The notes: generated by a model not told the origin, from the letters alone. A stretch of DNA of 64,000 nucleotides from Haematobia irritans (GCF_050003625.1 NC_134397.1:221340537-221404536); one strand, 5' to 3'. Numbered from the stretch's first letter, positions 21,749 through 33,605 are shown. A program made the numbers and translations.

Positions 21749-22589
21749 TGGGTCTACATAATTATCGACAAATATGGTCCAATTTTTGGACGATTAGTAG
21801 AAAGCATATATTTACAAAACCTACCATTTTCCAAACAAATCGGACAAAATTGGCTTCTCCGGAAAGCTGAAGAAGTAAAATTTAGGGATCGGTTCATATG
21901 GGACATATATATAAAATAATGCCTCGATATGGACCACACACAAAAAATTTTTTTCTGAATCAAACACGAAATTAATTGATCCAATTAATTTTTTAATTGG
22001 ACCATACAGTTTGTAAGCCAACACACTATCCACTGAGCTACGTCACTGTTATTGTCATCAACAGACAATTATCGCTATAGCCTACCAACGCTCAAGCAAC
22101 GCAAACAGTCAAACAGTTATATTTATATAGCATAGTTTTGGGCGCACACGAGCCGATGTAAAGAAACTTTATTTAACAGAAACATACATGTGTCCAATCA
22201 CTGCTTACACCGAACACCAAAAAGTTTTTTTTACATATATTCCAAAAATTCTCGGAAGATACCGAAAAGATGTCGACATTACATACTACTATATTCATTC
22301 TCACTGTGAAACTTCAAAATGTGACTTATTGTTTGATATAAACGAAATGGACTGTTTGGATCAAAAAATAAAAATTTTATAACACAATTTTTTTGATGAT
22401 AAAAGTTTGATATTTTCGAAGAAATTCGAAAAACTCGTACAAAAGTAAAACGTTTTCGGTAAACGTTTTCCAAATGTGTTTTTCTTAGCGTGCACCTATT
22501 ATTAATCGCCAAGTTTATACCAAACTTAAAGCTTTAGACAACACATCCCTTAAAATTTAGCAATTATTAAATTTTAGTAAGCACATGTC
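21749..22589. other. Mixed repeat fragments and unassigned DNA
   Basis: 21749-21935 is a weak DINE-like unit. 21936-22013 is the CACACACAAAAAATTTT end of an AATTAATT-type MITE. 22014-22048 on minus reads GACGTAGCTCAGTGGATAGT..TTGGCTTACAAAC, like the 5' half of a tRNA (D-arm/A-box), but no 3' half follows. 22060-22589 has no recognised gene. Confidence 0.4.
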
Positions 22590-22595
22590 TTTATT
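22590..22595 (-). terminator. Polyadenylation signal of the minus-strand small gene
   Basis: TTTATT on plus (AATAAA on minus), 16 bp past the stop codon at 22612. Confidence 0.55.
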
Positions 22596-22611
22596 AGTTT
22601 CAAATCATCTC

Positions 22612-22973
22612 TTATCTGGTATAAGGTTCAACCCATTTCCATTCCTCCCAGACAACACATTTTTGTGGAGCTTCCATGAAGGCTTCATTGGGTGGACATT
22701 GAATGTAATCGGCTTTCTCTTTACCCTCTGGACAAATCCAATAATGAGTAGGATCGGAAATATCACGGAACATGCGTGTGTGATCACTGACAATGGCGCA
22801 ATTGGGTTCGGCATAAATATCTTGAGGTTCATAACGAGCTTGAGGCAAATGGGCACCAGAAGCCAAGGCCATAAGAGCACATACAACAAATATGGAAACT
22901 GAAAGTATGAAAGTAAAATTTCTTTATAGAATTTTATCTACAAAAAGACCTATATATATATACCTTTATGCAT
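22612..22973 (-). CDS. Small secreted four-cysteine CBM14/peritrophin-A-like protein, paralogue, two exons
   Basis: On minus, exon 1 is 22973-22964 (ATG CAT AAA G). A 65-bp intron follows (22963-22899, GTATAT..TTTCAG), then exon 2 (22898-22612). The product has 98 residues with a signal peptide (MHKVSIFVVCALMALASG). The mature domain is C-x21-C-x11-C-x12-C with DPTHYWIC and QCPPNEAF, followed by C-x2-W-x2-W-x-W (CVVWEEWKW). Intron phase, intron position, Cys spacing and Trp tail are the same as in the gene at 8432-8927, although overall sequence is quite different, so they are old duplicates. Like its paralogue it lacks two of the six usual CBM14 cysteines. Extracellular chitin or mucin binding is likely but inferred. 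Confidence 0.86.
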
Positions 22974-23036
22974 TTTGAGTGTGAGAATGTTTCATGAATC
23001 TATCACTGACTGATTGTTAATTGTCAAAAATTCGTT

Positions 23037-23044
23037 TATTTATA
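23037..23044 (-). promoter_or_regulatory. Candidate TATA box of the minus-strand small gene
   Basis: TATAAATA on minus, about 65 bp upstream of the ATG. A TCAGTCAG initiator-like word lies about 30 bp downstream (near 23005-23012), the usual spacing for an insect TATA-Inr promoter. Confidence 0.55.
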
Positions 23045-23289
23045 TTAAACATGGAACATTTGTTGCACTAGCTTCATATATCTTATCAATATCTTAAAAA
23101 TTAAGGTATCAAGGTTCATATTTTTTTTCTCTTATTATATATGGAGAATATTTTTTAACGTTGTTTTGCAATTTACTGATAACAGATCGCCATGTAGTTT
23201 AATATGACGGGATATATGGGTGCGGTATCCTTTCGATTTTATCGCTGAGTATAAGGGAGACATGTGTCTACGAGTTTCAAGGTCAATTC
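23045..23289. other. Unassigned upstream flank
   Basis: AT-rich unique-looking DNA between the promoter and a minisatellite. No gene seen. Confidence 0.3.
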
Positions 23290-23906
23290 TTAGTCCAATA
23301 TAGAAATAAAATGGAAAATTTTGCGAAATTTTATTTCTATAGAAAATGATGTCCAAATTTTGTCAAAAATTTAGTTCTTTAGGAAATTTTGTCAAAATTG
23401 TATTTCTCTAGAACATTTTTTTTTGGATAAAAAATTTTGTCAATATTTTATTTGTATAGAAAATTTTGTCAAAATAGTATTTCTATAGAAATAATACTTC
23501 GTTAGAAAATTTTGTCAAAATTTTATTTCGTTAGAAAATGTTGTCAAAATTTTATATCTATATAAAAATAGTTGTCCAAATTTTATATCTATATAAAAAT
23601 GGTTGTCCAAATTTTATTTTTATAGAAAATTTTGTCAAAATTTTATTTTCATAGAAATTTTTGTCAAAATTTTATTTTCATCGAAAATTTTGTCAAGATT
23701 TTATTTTCATAGAAAATTTTGTCAAAATTTTAGTTTCATAGAAAATTTTGTCAAAATTTTAGTTTCATAGAAAATTTTGTCAAAATTTTATTTTTATAGA
23801 AAATGTTGTCAAAATTTTATTTACATAGAAAATTTTGTCAAACATTTTTTTTCATAGGAAATTTTATCAAAATTTTATTTTCATAGCAAATTTCGTCAAA
23901 ATTTTA
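23290..23906. repeat. ~27-bp minisatellite array
   Basis: About 22 units of AAAATTTTGTCAAAATTTTA, some with ATATCTATATAAAAATAGTTG variants (23550-23610), running up to the start of the DINE at 23907. Confidence 0.85.
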
Positions 23907-25645
23907 TTTTTATACCCTCCATCATAGGATGGGGGTATATTAACTTTGTCATTCCGTTTGTAACACATCGAAATATTGCTCTAAGACCCCATAAAGTATA
24001 TATATTCTGGGTCGTGGTGAAATTCTGAGTCGATCTAAGCATGTCCGTCCGTCCGTCCGTCCGTCTGTTGAAATCACGCTAACTTCCGAACGAAACAAGC
24101 TATCGACTTGAAACTTGGCACAAGTAGTTGTTATCGATGTAGGTCGGATGGTATTGAAAATGGGCCATATCGGTCCACTTTTACGTATAGCGCCCATATA
24201 AAGGGACCCTCAGATTTGGCTTGTGGAGCCTAAAAGGGAAGCAAATTTCATCCGATCCGGCTGAAATTTGGTATATGGTGTTGGTATATGGTCTCTAACA
24301 ACCATGCAAAAATTGGTCCACATCAGTCCATAATTATATATAGCCCCCATATAAACCGATCCCCAGATTTGGCTTGCGGAGCCTAAAAGAGAAGCAAATT
24401 TCATCCGATCCGGCTGAAATTTGGTATATGGTGTTGGTATATGGTCTCTAACAACCATGCAAAAATTGGTTCATATCGGTCCTTAATTATATATAGCCCC
24501 CATATAAACCGATCCCCAGATTTGGCTTGTGGAGCCTCTAAGAGAAGCATATTTCATCCGATCTGGCTGAAATTTGGTACATGGTGTTGGTATATGATCT
24601 CTAACAATCATGCAAAAATTGGTCCACATCGGTCCATAATTATATATAGCCCCCATATAAACCGATCCCCAGATTTGGCTTGAGGAGCCTCAAAGAGAAG
24701 CAAATTGCATCCGATCCGGCTGAAATTTGGTACATGGTATTGGTATATGGTCTCTAACAACCGTGCAAAAATTGGTCCACATCGGTTCATAATTATATAT
24801 AGCCCCATATAAGCCGATCCCCAGATTTGGCTTGCGAAGTCTCCAAGAGAAGCAAAGTTCATCCAATCCGGTTGTAATTTGGAACATGGTGTTAGTATAT
24901 GATCTTGAACAACCGTGCCAGAATTGGTCCATATCGGTCCATAATTATATATAGCCCCATATAAAACATTCTCCAGATTTGACCTCCGGAGCCTCTTGGA
25001 GGAGCAAAATTCATCCGATCCGGTTCACATTAGGAACGTGGTGTTAGTATATGGTCGCTAACAACCATACCAAAATTGGTCCAATCACACAAAAATTGGT
25101 CCATATCGGTTCATAATCATGGTTGCCACTAGAGCCAAAAATAATCTACCAACATTTTATTTCTATAGAAATTTTATTTCTATAGAAAATGTTGTCAAAA
25201 TTTTATTTCTATATAAAATTTTGTCAAAATTTTATTTCTAGAGAAAATTTTGTTAAAATTTTATTCGGTTCGTAATAAAATTTTCATCATTGTCAAAATT
25301 TTATTTCTATAGAAAATTTTGTCAAAATTTTATTTCTATAAAAAATTTTGTTAACATTTTATTTCTGTAGAAATTTTTGTCAAAATTGTCTTTCTATAAA
25401 AAATTTTGTCAACATTTTTATTTCTAAAGAAACTTGTGTGAAAATTTTATTTCTATAAATTTTTATTCTATACAATTTAGAAGATGGTGTTAGGAGGTTT
25501 TAAGATACCTTGCCATCGGCAAGCGTTACCGCAACTTAGGTAATTCGATTGTGGATGGCAGTGTTTAGATGAAATTTCTACGCAATCCATGATGGAGGGT
25601 ACATAAGCTTCGGCCTGGCCGAACTTACGGCCGTATATACTTGTT
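23907..25645 (+). mobile_element. DINE-1/HINE-like element (family A), plus strand
   Basis: The 5' end is TTTTTATACCCTCCATCATAGG. The conserved block to 24040 and the GTCC microsatellite at 24040-24066 follow, then tandem units (24200-25060), a minisatellite block (25130-25460), GATGGAGGGTACATAAG, hairpin TTCGGCCTGGCCGAA, and ACGGCCGTATATACTTGTT. It is the inverted counterpart of 10271-12088 and shows the complete family A structure. Confidence 0.82.
24200..25060 (+). repeat. ~153-bp tandem units of family A
   Basis: About 5.5 units marked by TTATATATAGCCCC at about 24334, 24486, 24638, 24791 and 24943. The length is a multiple of three, so long incidental ORFs run through on both strands. 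Confidence 0.82.
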
Positions 25646-25745
25646 CTTCAATCATTTTGTTGTTTTTGATTTCAGCTTAAAACCTTGCATTGACTAAACT
25701 ACAAGTGTAGCTTAACCAACAGAGAAAAAGAAAGAAATTTATTTT
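25646..25745 (+). repeat. ~100-bp dispersed repeat preceding the minisatellite, copy 1
   Basis: CTTCAATCATTTTGTTGTTT..GATTTCAGCTTAAAACC..AAGTGTAGCTTAACCAACAGAG. Copies are at 26253-26352 and 32207-32290. It always lies next to minisatellite or transposon junctions. Confidence 0.65.
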
Positions 25746-28262
25746 CATAGAAAATTTTGTCAAAATTTTATTCCTATAGAAAATTTTGTCAAAATTTTAT
25801 TCCTATAGAAAATTTTTTTAAAACTTTATTTTTATAGAAAATTGTATCAAAATTTTATTTCTATAGAGAATTTTGCCAAAATTTTATATCTATAAAAAAT
25901 TTGGTCAACATTTTATTTCGTCAGAAAATTTTGTCAAAATTTTATACCTCCATACAAATAGTTGTCCAAATTTTTTATCTATATAAAAATAGTTGTCCAA
26001 ATTTTATTTTTATAGAAAATTTTGTCAAAATTGTATATCTATATAAAAATAGTTGCCCAAATTTTATTTTTATAGAAAATTTTGTCAAAATTTTATTTTC
26101 ATAGAATATTTTGTCAAAATTCTAGTTTCATAGAAAATTTTGTCAAAATTTTAGTTTCATAGAAAATTTTAGTTTCATAGAAAATTTTGTCAAAATTTTA
26201 GTTTCATAGAAAATTTTGTCAAAATTTTATTTTTCGTTTTGTTATTGTTGGTTTATTCTTCAATCATTTTGTTGTTTTTGATTTCATCTTAAAACCTTGC
26301 TTGGCTAAATTACAAGTTTAGCTTAACCAACAGAGAAAAAGAAAGAAATTTATTTTCATAGAAAATTTTGTCAAAATTTAATTTCTATAGAAAATTTTGT
26401 CAAAATTTTATTTCTATTGAAAATTTTGTGTCAAAATTTTATTTCTATTGAAAATTTTGTCAAAATTTTATTTCTATAGAAAATTTTGTCAAAATTTTAT
26501 TTCTATAGAAAATTTTGTCAAAATTTTATTTATATAGAAAAATTTGTCTAAATTTTATTTCTATAGAAAAATTTGTCAAAATTTTATTTTTATAGAAAAT
26601 TTTGTCAAAATTTTATGTCTATAGAAAATTTTGTCAAAATTTTATGTCTATAGAAAATTTTGTCAAAATTTTATTTCTATAGACAATTTTTTCATAATTT
26701 TATTTCTATAGAAAATTTTGTCAACATTTTATTTCTTTGGAAACTCTGTCAATATTTTATTTCTTTGGGAAATTTTGTCCAAAATTTATTTCTATAGATT
26801 TTTTTTTTCAAAATTTTATTCCTATCGAAAATGTTTTCAAAATTTTATTTCTATAGAAAAATTTTTCAAAATTTTATTTCTATAGAAAATTTTGTCAACA
26901 TTTTATTTCTTTGGAAACTCTGTTAATATTTTATTTTTTTAGGAAATTTTGTCCAAATTTTATTTCTATTGAAAATTTTTTCATATTTTTATTCCTATAG
27001 AAAATTTTTTCAAAATTTTATTTCTATAGAAAATTGTATCTAAATTTTATTTCTATAGAAAATTTTGTCAAAATTGTATTTCTATAGAAAATTTTGTCAA
27101 AATTTTATTTCTATAGAAAATTTTGTCAAAATTTTATTTCTATAGACAATTTTTTCATAATTTTATTTCTATAGAAAATTTTGTTAACATATTATTTCTT
27201 TGGAAACTCTGTCAATATTTTATTTCTTTAGGAAATTGTGTCCAAATTTTATTTCTATAGGAATTTTTTTCAAAATTTTATTTCTATAGAAATTTTTTTC
27301 AAAATTTTATTTCTATAGAAACTTTTTTCAAAATTTTATTTCTATAGAATTTTTTTCAAATTTTCATTTCTATAGAAAACTTTGTTAAAAATTTTATTTC
27401 TATAGAAAATTTTTTAAAAATTTTATTTCTATAGAAAATTTTGTCAACATTTTATTTCTTTAGGAAACTCAATATTTTATTTCTTTAGAAATTTTTTTCA
27501 AAATTTTCTTTCTATAGAAAATTTTGTCAACATTTTATTTCTTTGGAAACTCTGTCAATATTTTATTTCTTTAGGATATTTTGCCCAAATTTTATTTAAA
27601 AAAATTTTTTTTTCAAAATTTTATTCCTATAGAAAATTTTTTCAAAATTTTATTTCTACAGAAACTTTTTTCAAAATCTTATTTCTATAGATTTTTTTTT
27701 TTAAATTTCATTTCTATAGAAAACTTTGTCAAAAATTTATTTCTATAGAAATTTTTTTAAAAATTTTATTTCTATAGAAAATTTTGTCAACATTTTATAA
27801 CTTTAGGAAACTCTGTCAATATTTTATTTCTTTAGGAAATTTTGTCAAAATTTTATTTCTATAGAAATTTTTTTCAAAATTTTATTTCTATAGAAAATTT
27901 TGTCAACATTTTATTTCTTTGGAAACTCTGTCAATATTTTATTTCTTTAGGAAATTTTGTCCAAATTTTCTTTCTATGGAAAATTTTGTCCAATTTTTAT
28001 TTCTGTAGAAAGTTTTGTCAAAATTTTATTTCCATAGAAAATTTTGTCCAAATATTGTTCCTATAGAAAATTTTTTCAACATTTTATTCCTATAGAAAAT
28101 TTTCACAAAATTTTATTTCTATAAAAAATGTTGTCAAAATTTTATTTCCATAATAAATGTTGTCAAAATTTTATTTCTTTAGAAATTTTTGCCAAAATTT
28201 TATTTCTTTAGAAAAATGTGTCCATATTTTATTTCTATAGAAAATTTTGTCAAAATTTTTGG
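25735..28262 (+). repeat. 2.5-kb minisatellite, ~27-bp unit
   Basis: Roughly 85-90 degenerate copies of AAAATTTTGTCAAAATTTTA plus TTTCTATAG. A second copy of the 100-bp repeat is inside (26253-26352). From 26690 on there is higher-order structure: blocks with CAACATTTTATTTCTTTGG and AAACTCTGTCAATATTTTA recur at about 26722, 26898, 27181, 27440, 27522, 27787 and 27905. It ends at GGTAGAATTCTACCAACTATGGCAAC (28261), the junction motif seen at 9752. Confidence 0.88.
26253..26352 (+). repeat. ~100-bp dispersed repeat, copy 2
   Basis: Same sequence as 25646-25745 with a few changes (CTTGGCTAAATTACAAGTTT), within the minisatellite. Confidence 0.65.
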
Positions 28263-29406
28263 TAGAATTCTACCAACTATGGCAACTGTGATACCAACTT
28301 GAAAAGAAAATGATCAGTCTTCGATTATTGGTGTGGTCTCTCTACTAGACACAAAAATTCCCTTTTCATAATCCCATTCACCACTTGCCACTTTGAAAGA
28401 TTTTCGACCATTAAGTGCAATTCAAATTACTCGAGAAAATAGATCAACAACTAATTTGCGATTGCAATTGACGTTCAATGTCTTTCAACATTCAAACTAA
28501 AAAATACCAAAACCCTTAAGGGTTAATTTTACTGACTTGTATACCGACATATATGTGAGACTTAAAAAAACCAATTCCGAAAAGTGAGTGTGCTTTTATG
28601 TTTCTCCTAAACATTGGCTAACTATGGAGTTTTTGGTGGTCTCTTTTTGGGGATTTCTCAAAACCTTTGCAATGATACTTAACGAAAAACAAAAAATTTC
28701 AAAATTTCACTTTCAAAATATGTGCATGTATCATCACTAAGACGTTTTCATCATAGTCATCGTCACCATAATCGCTTACAGTGTTGTGGTTTGGCTTTTT
28801 CGATTTTTGGTAGTTTCTTCGTTGCCCATCATCGATCGATATGTAGTTGGTCATCATTTATCAGATCTTTAAAATTCATCTTCTTCAGATTCATTCAGTT
28901 CATGTAACAAAGCAAAAAATAAAAAAAAAAAACGGATGCGATGGATGGATGGATGGCAGTCATGTTGTACTTGAGGAATATGAGGCACATTTGATGGTTA
29001 TTAAATGAATGAGTTCAAGTGCACTCTAATGGGCAATTGAGACTGCGGTTGGTTGGTAGTATAATATTGAGGTAAAGTGATACGAATTGCTATTTCTGCT
29101 TGAAAGATTACATCAGATTTTGATAGGTGTTACATAATCGATTCCAATAATAACACATTTCCATTATGGGCCATTAGAAATGGTCTGATGGTCTTTTAAA
29201 ATAGGTGCGATGTACGTACAAGTTTCGATTACAGACTGTTTACACTTTGTAAAATGCGATTAATTTGAAATTTGTCCATAGTCATGATTACTCGTTAATT
29301 AAAGGAAAATTTTTTAGTTAAATTTTAGGCCGCTACTCTTGGTCTCTCTGGCCAAGCCTATAATCACAATAAATAAAGTCACAATTGTCCAACGATTAAT
29401 CTTATA
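28263..29406. other. Apparently unique intergenic DNA
   Basis: The least repetitive stretch in the middle of the window. It has a short GGATGGATGGATGG microsatellite at 28943 and a CAT/TCA-rich stretch at 28730-28900 that leaves a 61-codon ORF without features. No gene or RNA recognised. A regulatory or UTR role cannot be excluded. Confidence 0.35.
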
Positions 29407-31678
29407 CACACAAAAAAATAAAATATGAATTTGAACATAAATTTGTACATTTTTATAAATTTATGGACTTTTTCATAAAAAGTGTGTACACTTACATTTC
29501 AAAACAAGTATTTATGAAAACAATATATTCACCCAGAAAAAAGTGACCCCTTCTTTAAGTTAAAATGAACTCATTGTGAAGAAAGTTGAACTTCGTATAG
29601 CGCCAAAGACATTTTTATTTGTTTGAACGATGTGATTTTCGTAGAAATTAGGAATAATGCATTTCATATATTAGTTAACATTTTCCTATATTTATATACC
29701 ACTATACTACAGAATGAAAAAATTTAACTAATTTGAATTCATATATGGAATGATTTTATTGAAATTTTTTCATTCATTTCGACAAATCTTACACATTTGT
29801 GGTAAAACTTTTACTTCATAATTAGAACTGCTTACCTTCGTTTTTAAATACAATTTTATTTATTTCTATAAGCAATTTTATCTTCAATAAAAGACATGTT
29901 TTATTAATATATTGAATATATTTATTAAGAATCAACAGCATCGAATCTCTTTGAAATATTAGTTTATTATTCCACTATTTCCAATTTCCGTGTGATATTA
30001 TCAACTGTAAAACGCACTTTTTCTTCTTCTTGTACTTTTCACTTTTAATAAGTTGCTGCCTAACGATTTTGTCCTCCTTTTACAATTTCAATACCTACAA
30101 ATATAAAAAATCGTAAAACATTTTTGTTGCAAAAGGTTAGCGTCACTGAATATTACCTGATAATTGAAGATTCCAAAATGAAGACAAATGAAAGGGTTGT
30201 TATTCTGCTGGTGTTTTCTTTCTTTATACACTATCACGAACATTGATAGATTTATTTAAAAAAACGAAAATTTTTCTCACTAATTTAAAATAACAAATAT
30301 TTTATATATTTTATTTGTTATTTATTATATTATTTTACCATATTATTTTTTAACAATCTCTCCGTATACCAAAGCAACGCGATTCCAACTAAAAAACAAC
30401 CGACGCGCAAATATATCGATTACACCCACGCGCAAACACATCGATTACGATGACAGGTATCGATTACAGGTAGACAATAGAAATTTAGGAAAATTTCCTA
30501 TATTCTAACAAATGTGTTTCCTTAAGTTTTGAAAGGATTGCATACTTCTTAGTACGAATGAACTAAAATATTTTTCTATGCCAAGTGTTGTTCGTATGTA
30601 TGAAAAACTTTCTATTATAAAGGAAGTCGCAATTATCATTTTATAAGAAATTTTACTAATTTTGAGGAAACTTGGTTTTAGTTCGGTTTTTGTTTATTTT
30701 TACGAATGCTTTGTTATCGGTGAATACAATTTTCTTTTTCAGTAGTAAATTCTTATACCCAGCGATGAAAATAGTATGAGTAAAATTCCATGCCTTATTT
30801 TAGTTAATGAACTATTCCTAACTGCTTACAGTTTAGGATTTTTTTACTGAAACGAGTAAATTTTATTATTTTTCACAAAAATTTACCTTAATGGAAATAA
30901 AATGGATAAACTATATTGATGAAAATTTTTTCCTTTAGTTTCGAAGGCACTTTTTTCTGGGTGTTGTTTTCATAAATACTTGTTTTGAAATTATGAATCG
31001 TTTAATAATATATAGAGACGGTTTCATAAAATTAACGAAATTTTACTTAATGTATCAAAAATACTGGTTTTCTCTTAGAGTGAGAGAGCCACAACATAGA
31101 GTTACTCTCATATGTATACAAAACAAGCATATAATACGAGACAACAAAAAACGAAACATAACGTTTTGAAGGTAACACGCGAGTTTGATGTATTTGAGTT
31201 TTTCAGTACAGTTTGAGTCGCCGTCGCGATTTGAAATTTTTTATTGCTGTAAAAAAAATTTACGAAAAAACAATATTAACTGGAGGCGTTGGTGCTCATG
31301 TTTATCAATAATATAAAATATTATAAAATTATATTCTTTGCTGGTTGGACTTTAATGCGGATTTTAATAAATGTGTTCATACATTTTGACCAATTATGCA
31401 GGCATTAGGAATCAGGAGAAAAAAATTAAAAGAAATGTTGCATATAATGCATGACGTTTTTAGTACATATTATGTAAAGGTACATATTTTTCAATGACAA
31501 AAAATGTATACTTCATTTGTAATATTAAAAATTCCATTCATATTATGTACACATTCATAGTCAATGAAAACCTGTATTTTTGATTTTATGAATTGTTTTC
31601 ATATAATTTATGAATCCCGTGTTTGGAAAATTTTTGTGAACACTATTCATAAAATAAATGTATTATTTTTTTTGTGTG
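29407..31678. mobile_element. TA-flanked MITE with CACACAAAAAAATAA ends
   Basis: It begins CACACAAAAAAATAAAAT (TA at 29405-29406) and ends ATTATTTTTTTTGTGTG (TA at 31679-31680). Next to the inner insertion the flanks AAAACAAGTATTTATGAAAAC and its reverse complement GTTTTCATAAATACTTGTTT form an inverted repeat, so the element was foldback-like before insertion of 29530-30963. Non-coding. Confidence 0.65.
29530..30963. mobile_element. TA-flanked MITE with CACCCAGAAAAAAGTG ends, uninterrupted copy
   Basis: TIRs are CACCCAGAAAAAAGTG on both ends, followed by CCTTC or ACCCC. The same element occurs at 44513-49505 and 45320-48982, where it has been split by other insertions. This copy supplies the empty sites (CCACTATACTACAG at 29709 and CTACAAATATAAAAAATC at 30092). 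It has no ORF of note. It is inserted in the MITE 29407-31678. Confidence 0.78.
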
Positions 31679-31680
31679 TA

Positions 31681-32314
31681 CCTATTGCAATATTTGCTTG
31701 GAAATCTAATTTTAGAAATATATGAAGGTGGTTGGTATGTAATTTCAGGATGTCAAACTACTTTTCACATTAAAAGTTCAACGGAACAACAAATGCATTT
31801 TGAATATTTATATTAGAATGATACCGAAAGCATTGGCAACGTACAATAAATAAAGTTACAATTGAACTATTAATCCTACTCCCTTTTAAATGCTTTATGC
31901 AAATCAAACATATTAAATATGTGAAAGTATTCGATATGTGATTTCATACTCAATCTATAGATTTCGACTTTAAATATATACAGGGTGACTGGCACGGCCG
32001 CAAACCATTATACTCGACACGAAAGTGACTCTGCGGTATGTTGACCTATTCCAGGCGAAGGGGCGGGCTTGAGATGATCGATGATTTTTCACTCAAAAAC
32101 GGGGACGCTAGTGCCAATATAACTTTATTTTAGTTCAAAGAAATTAGTTGATTTTAATATTATTTATTTATTTATTTATTAAACTTATAGTAAATATAAG
32201 AATAATATTGTTGTTTTTGATCTCAGCTTAAAGCCATGCATTGACTAAACTACAAGTGTAGTTTAACCAACAGAGGAAAAGTATGCTTGTCAAATTTATT
32301 TATTTAAAGGGTGA
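31681..32314. other. Unassigned DNA with a fragment of the 100-bp repeat
   Basis: 32207-32290 matches 25646-25745. A TTTA microsatellite lies at 32160-32180. A more GC-rich piece (31985-32115) has no coding potential that I can see. Confidence 0.35.
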
Positions 32315-32316
32315 TA

Positions 32317-33605
32317 CGGTCAAAATTTGGTCAATATAAACTTGACGTATTTCTTTCAATTTTGCATTTAAAAAACCTGAACACCCCTCATTTTGAAGGT
32401 GTGTGTGTGTAGAATGTTGCTCCTATTTTGATTTTGGAATTCACTCTTCAGTTGTAAAAATGCGGTCCAAGCAAGAAGAGCAGCGTATCAAAATTTTGCT
32501 CGCGCATCGCGAAAATCCGAGCTACTCGCACGCAAAGCTGACAAAATCGCTAAAAGTTGCCAAATCAACCGTTACAAATGTAATTAAAGTGTTTGGGGAA
32601 CGTTTGTCGACAGCCAGGAAGTCTGGATCGGGGGGAAATCGAAAACCGGAAGCCGCTGAGACGACAAAGAGAGTTGCCGGTAGTTTCAAGCGAAACCCTA
32701 ACCTCTCTCTCCGAGATGCCGCAAATAAGCTGGGTGTATCGTCTACAACCGTGCATCGAGCCAAAAACGAGCCGGACTATCGACTTACAAGAAGGTAGTG
32801 ACTCCAAATCGCGATGATAAACAAAATACGACGGCCAAAAGCGCGATCCCGGAGGCTGTACACGACGATGCTGACGAAGTTTGACTGCGTGGTAATGGAC
32901 GACGAAACATACGTCAAAGCCGACTACAAGCAGCTTCCGGGACAGGAGTTTTATACGGCAAAAGGAAGGGGAAAGGTATCAGATATTTTCAAGCACATAA
33001 AACTGTCAAAGTTCGCAAAGAAATATCTGCTTTGGCAAGCCATCTGTACCTGTGCCTTGAAAATCAGCATTTTAATAGCTTCCGGGACTGTCAACCAAGA
33101 AATTTACGTGAAAGAGTGTTTGAATAAACGTCTGCTGCCTTTCCTGAAGAAACACGGTTGTTCCGTACTGTTTTGGCCGGATTTGGCATCTTGCCATTAC
33201 GGTAAAAAGGCCATGGAGTGGTACGCCGCCAACAACGTGCAGGTGGTTCCCAAGGATAAGAACCCTCCCAACACGCCAGAGCTCCGCCCAATTGAGAAAT
33301 ACTGGGCTATTGTCAAGCAGAACCTAAAGAAGACCAAAAAACTGCTAAGGACGACCAGCAGTTCAAGGCAAACTGGCTTTCTGCGGCGAAGAAGGTGGAC
33401 AAGGTGGCTGTACAAAATCTGATGGCAGGTTTCAAGCGTGAGGCCCGGCAATTCGGATTTGGAAAAGCGAAAGCCTAACTGAATATTTTTCCTGAATTTT
33501 ATACTAATTGAACTTGAAAAAGAAATTTAATTTGATTTTTTAAATAAACGATTTCATCGATTTACACGCGTTTTCCCTTGACCAAATTTTGACCGTATCA
33601 CCCTT
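32317..33605 (+). mobile_element. DD37E transposon (ITm superfamily), copy 1
   Basis: TIRs AAGGGTGATACGGTCAAAAT and its reverse complement are flanked by TA (32315-32316 and 33606-33607). At 1289 bp it is the least damaged of three copies (others at 43033 and 45497). The family is the Tc1/mariner-related DD37E group, best described from mosquitoes. Confidence 0.9.
32460..33478 (+). pseudogene. DD37E transposase, frameshifted
   Basis: The start is at 32460 (MRSKQEEQRIKILLAHREN). An N-terminal paired HTH follows (YSHAKLTKSLKVAKSTVTNVIK, then LSLRDAANKLGVSSTTVHRAK). Catalytic residues are Asp in MDDETYVK (32901), Asp in FWPDLASCHY (33180) and Glu in PIEKYW (33294), with 37 residues between the last two. 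Frame breaks are needed near 32765, 32836 and 33342 (a short A-run) to read through to KREARQFGFGKAKA at 33478. All three catalytic residues survive, but the protein cannot be made in one piece. Confidence 0.88.

Noticed and set aside
22014..22048. tRNA gene on minus
   Set aside because: Only a D-arm-like 5' half; no anticodon stem, T-arm or acceptor partner follows.
22585..22902. Plus-strand 105-codon ORF over the small gene
   Set aside because: Shadow of the minus-strand exon, which has a signal peptide, Cys pattern, splice sites and polyA signal.
25735..28262. Possible CRISPR-like array
   Set aside because: Units are contiguous degenerate AT-rich repeats without unique spacers, in a eukaryotic genome.
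28722..28907. His/Ser-rich 61-codon ORF
   Set aside because: Low-complexity CAT/TCA-rich DNA; no supporting features.
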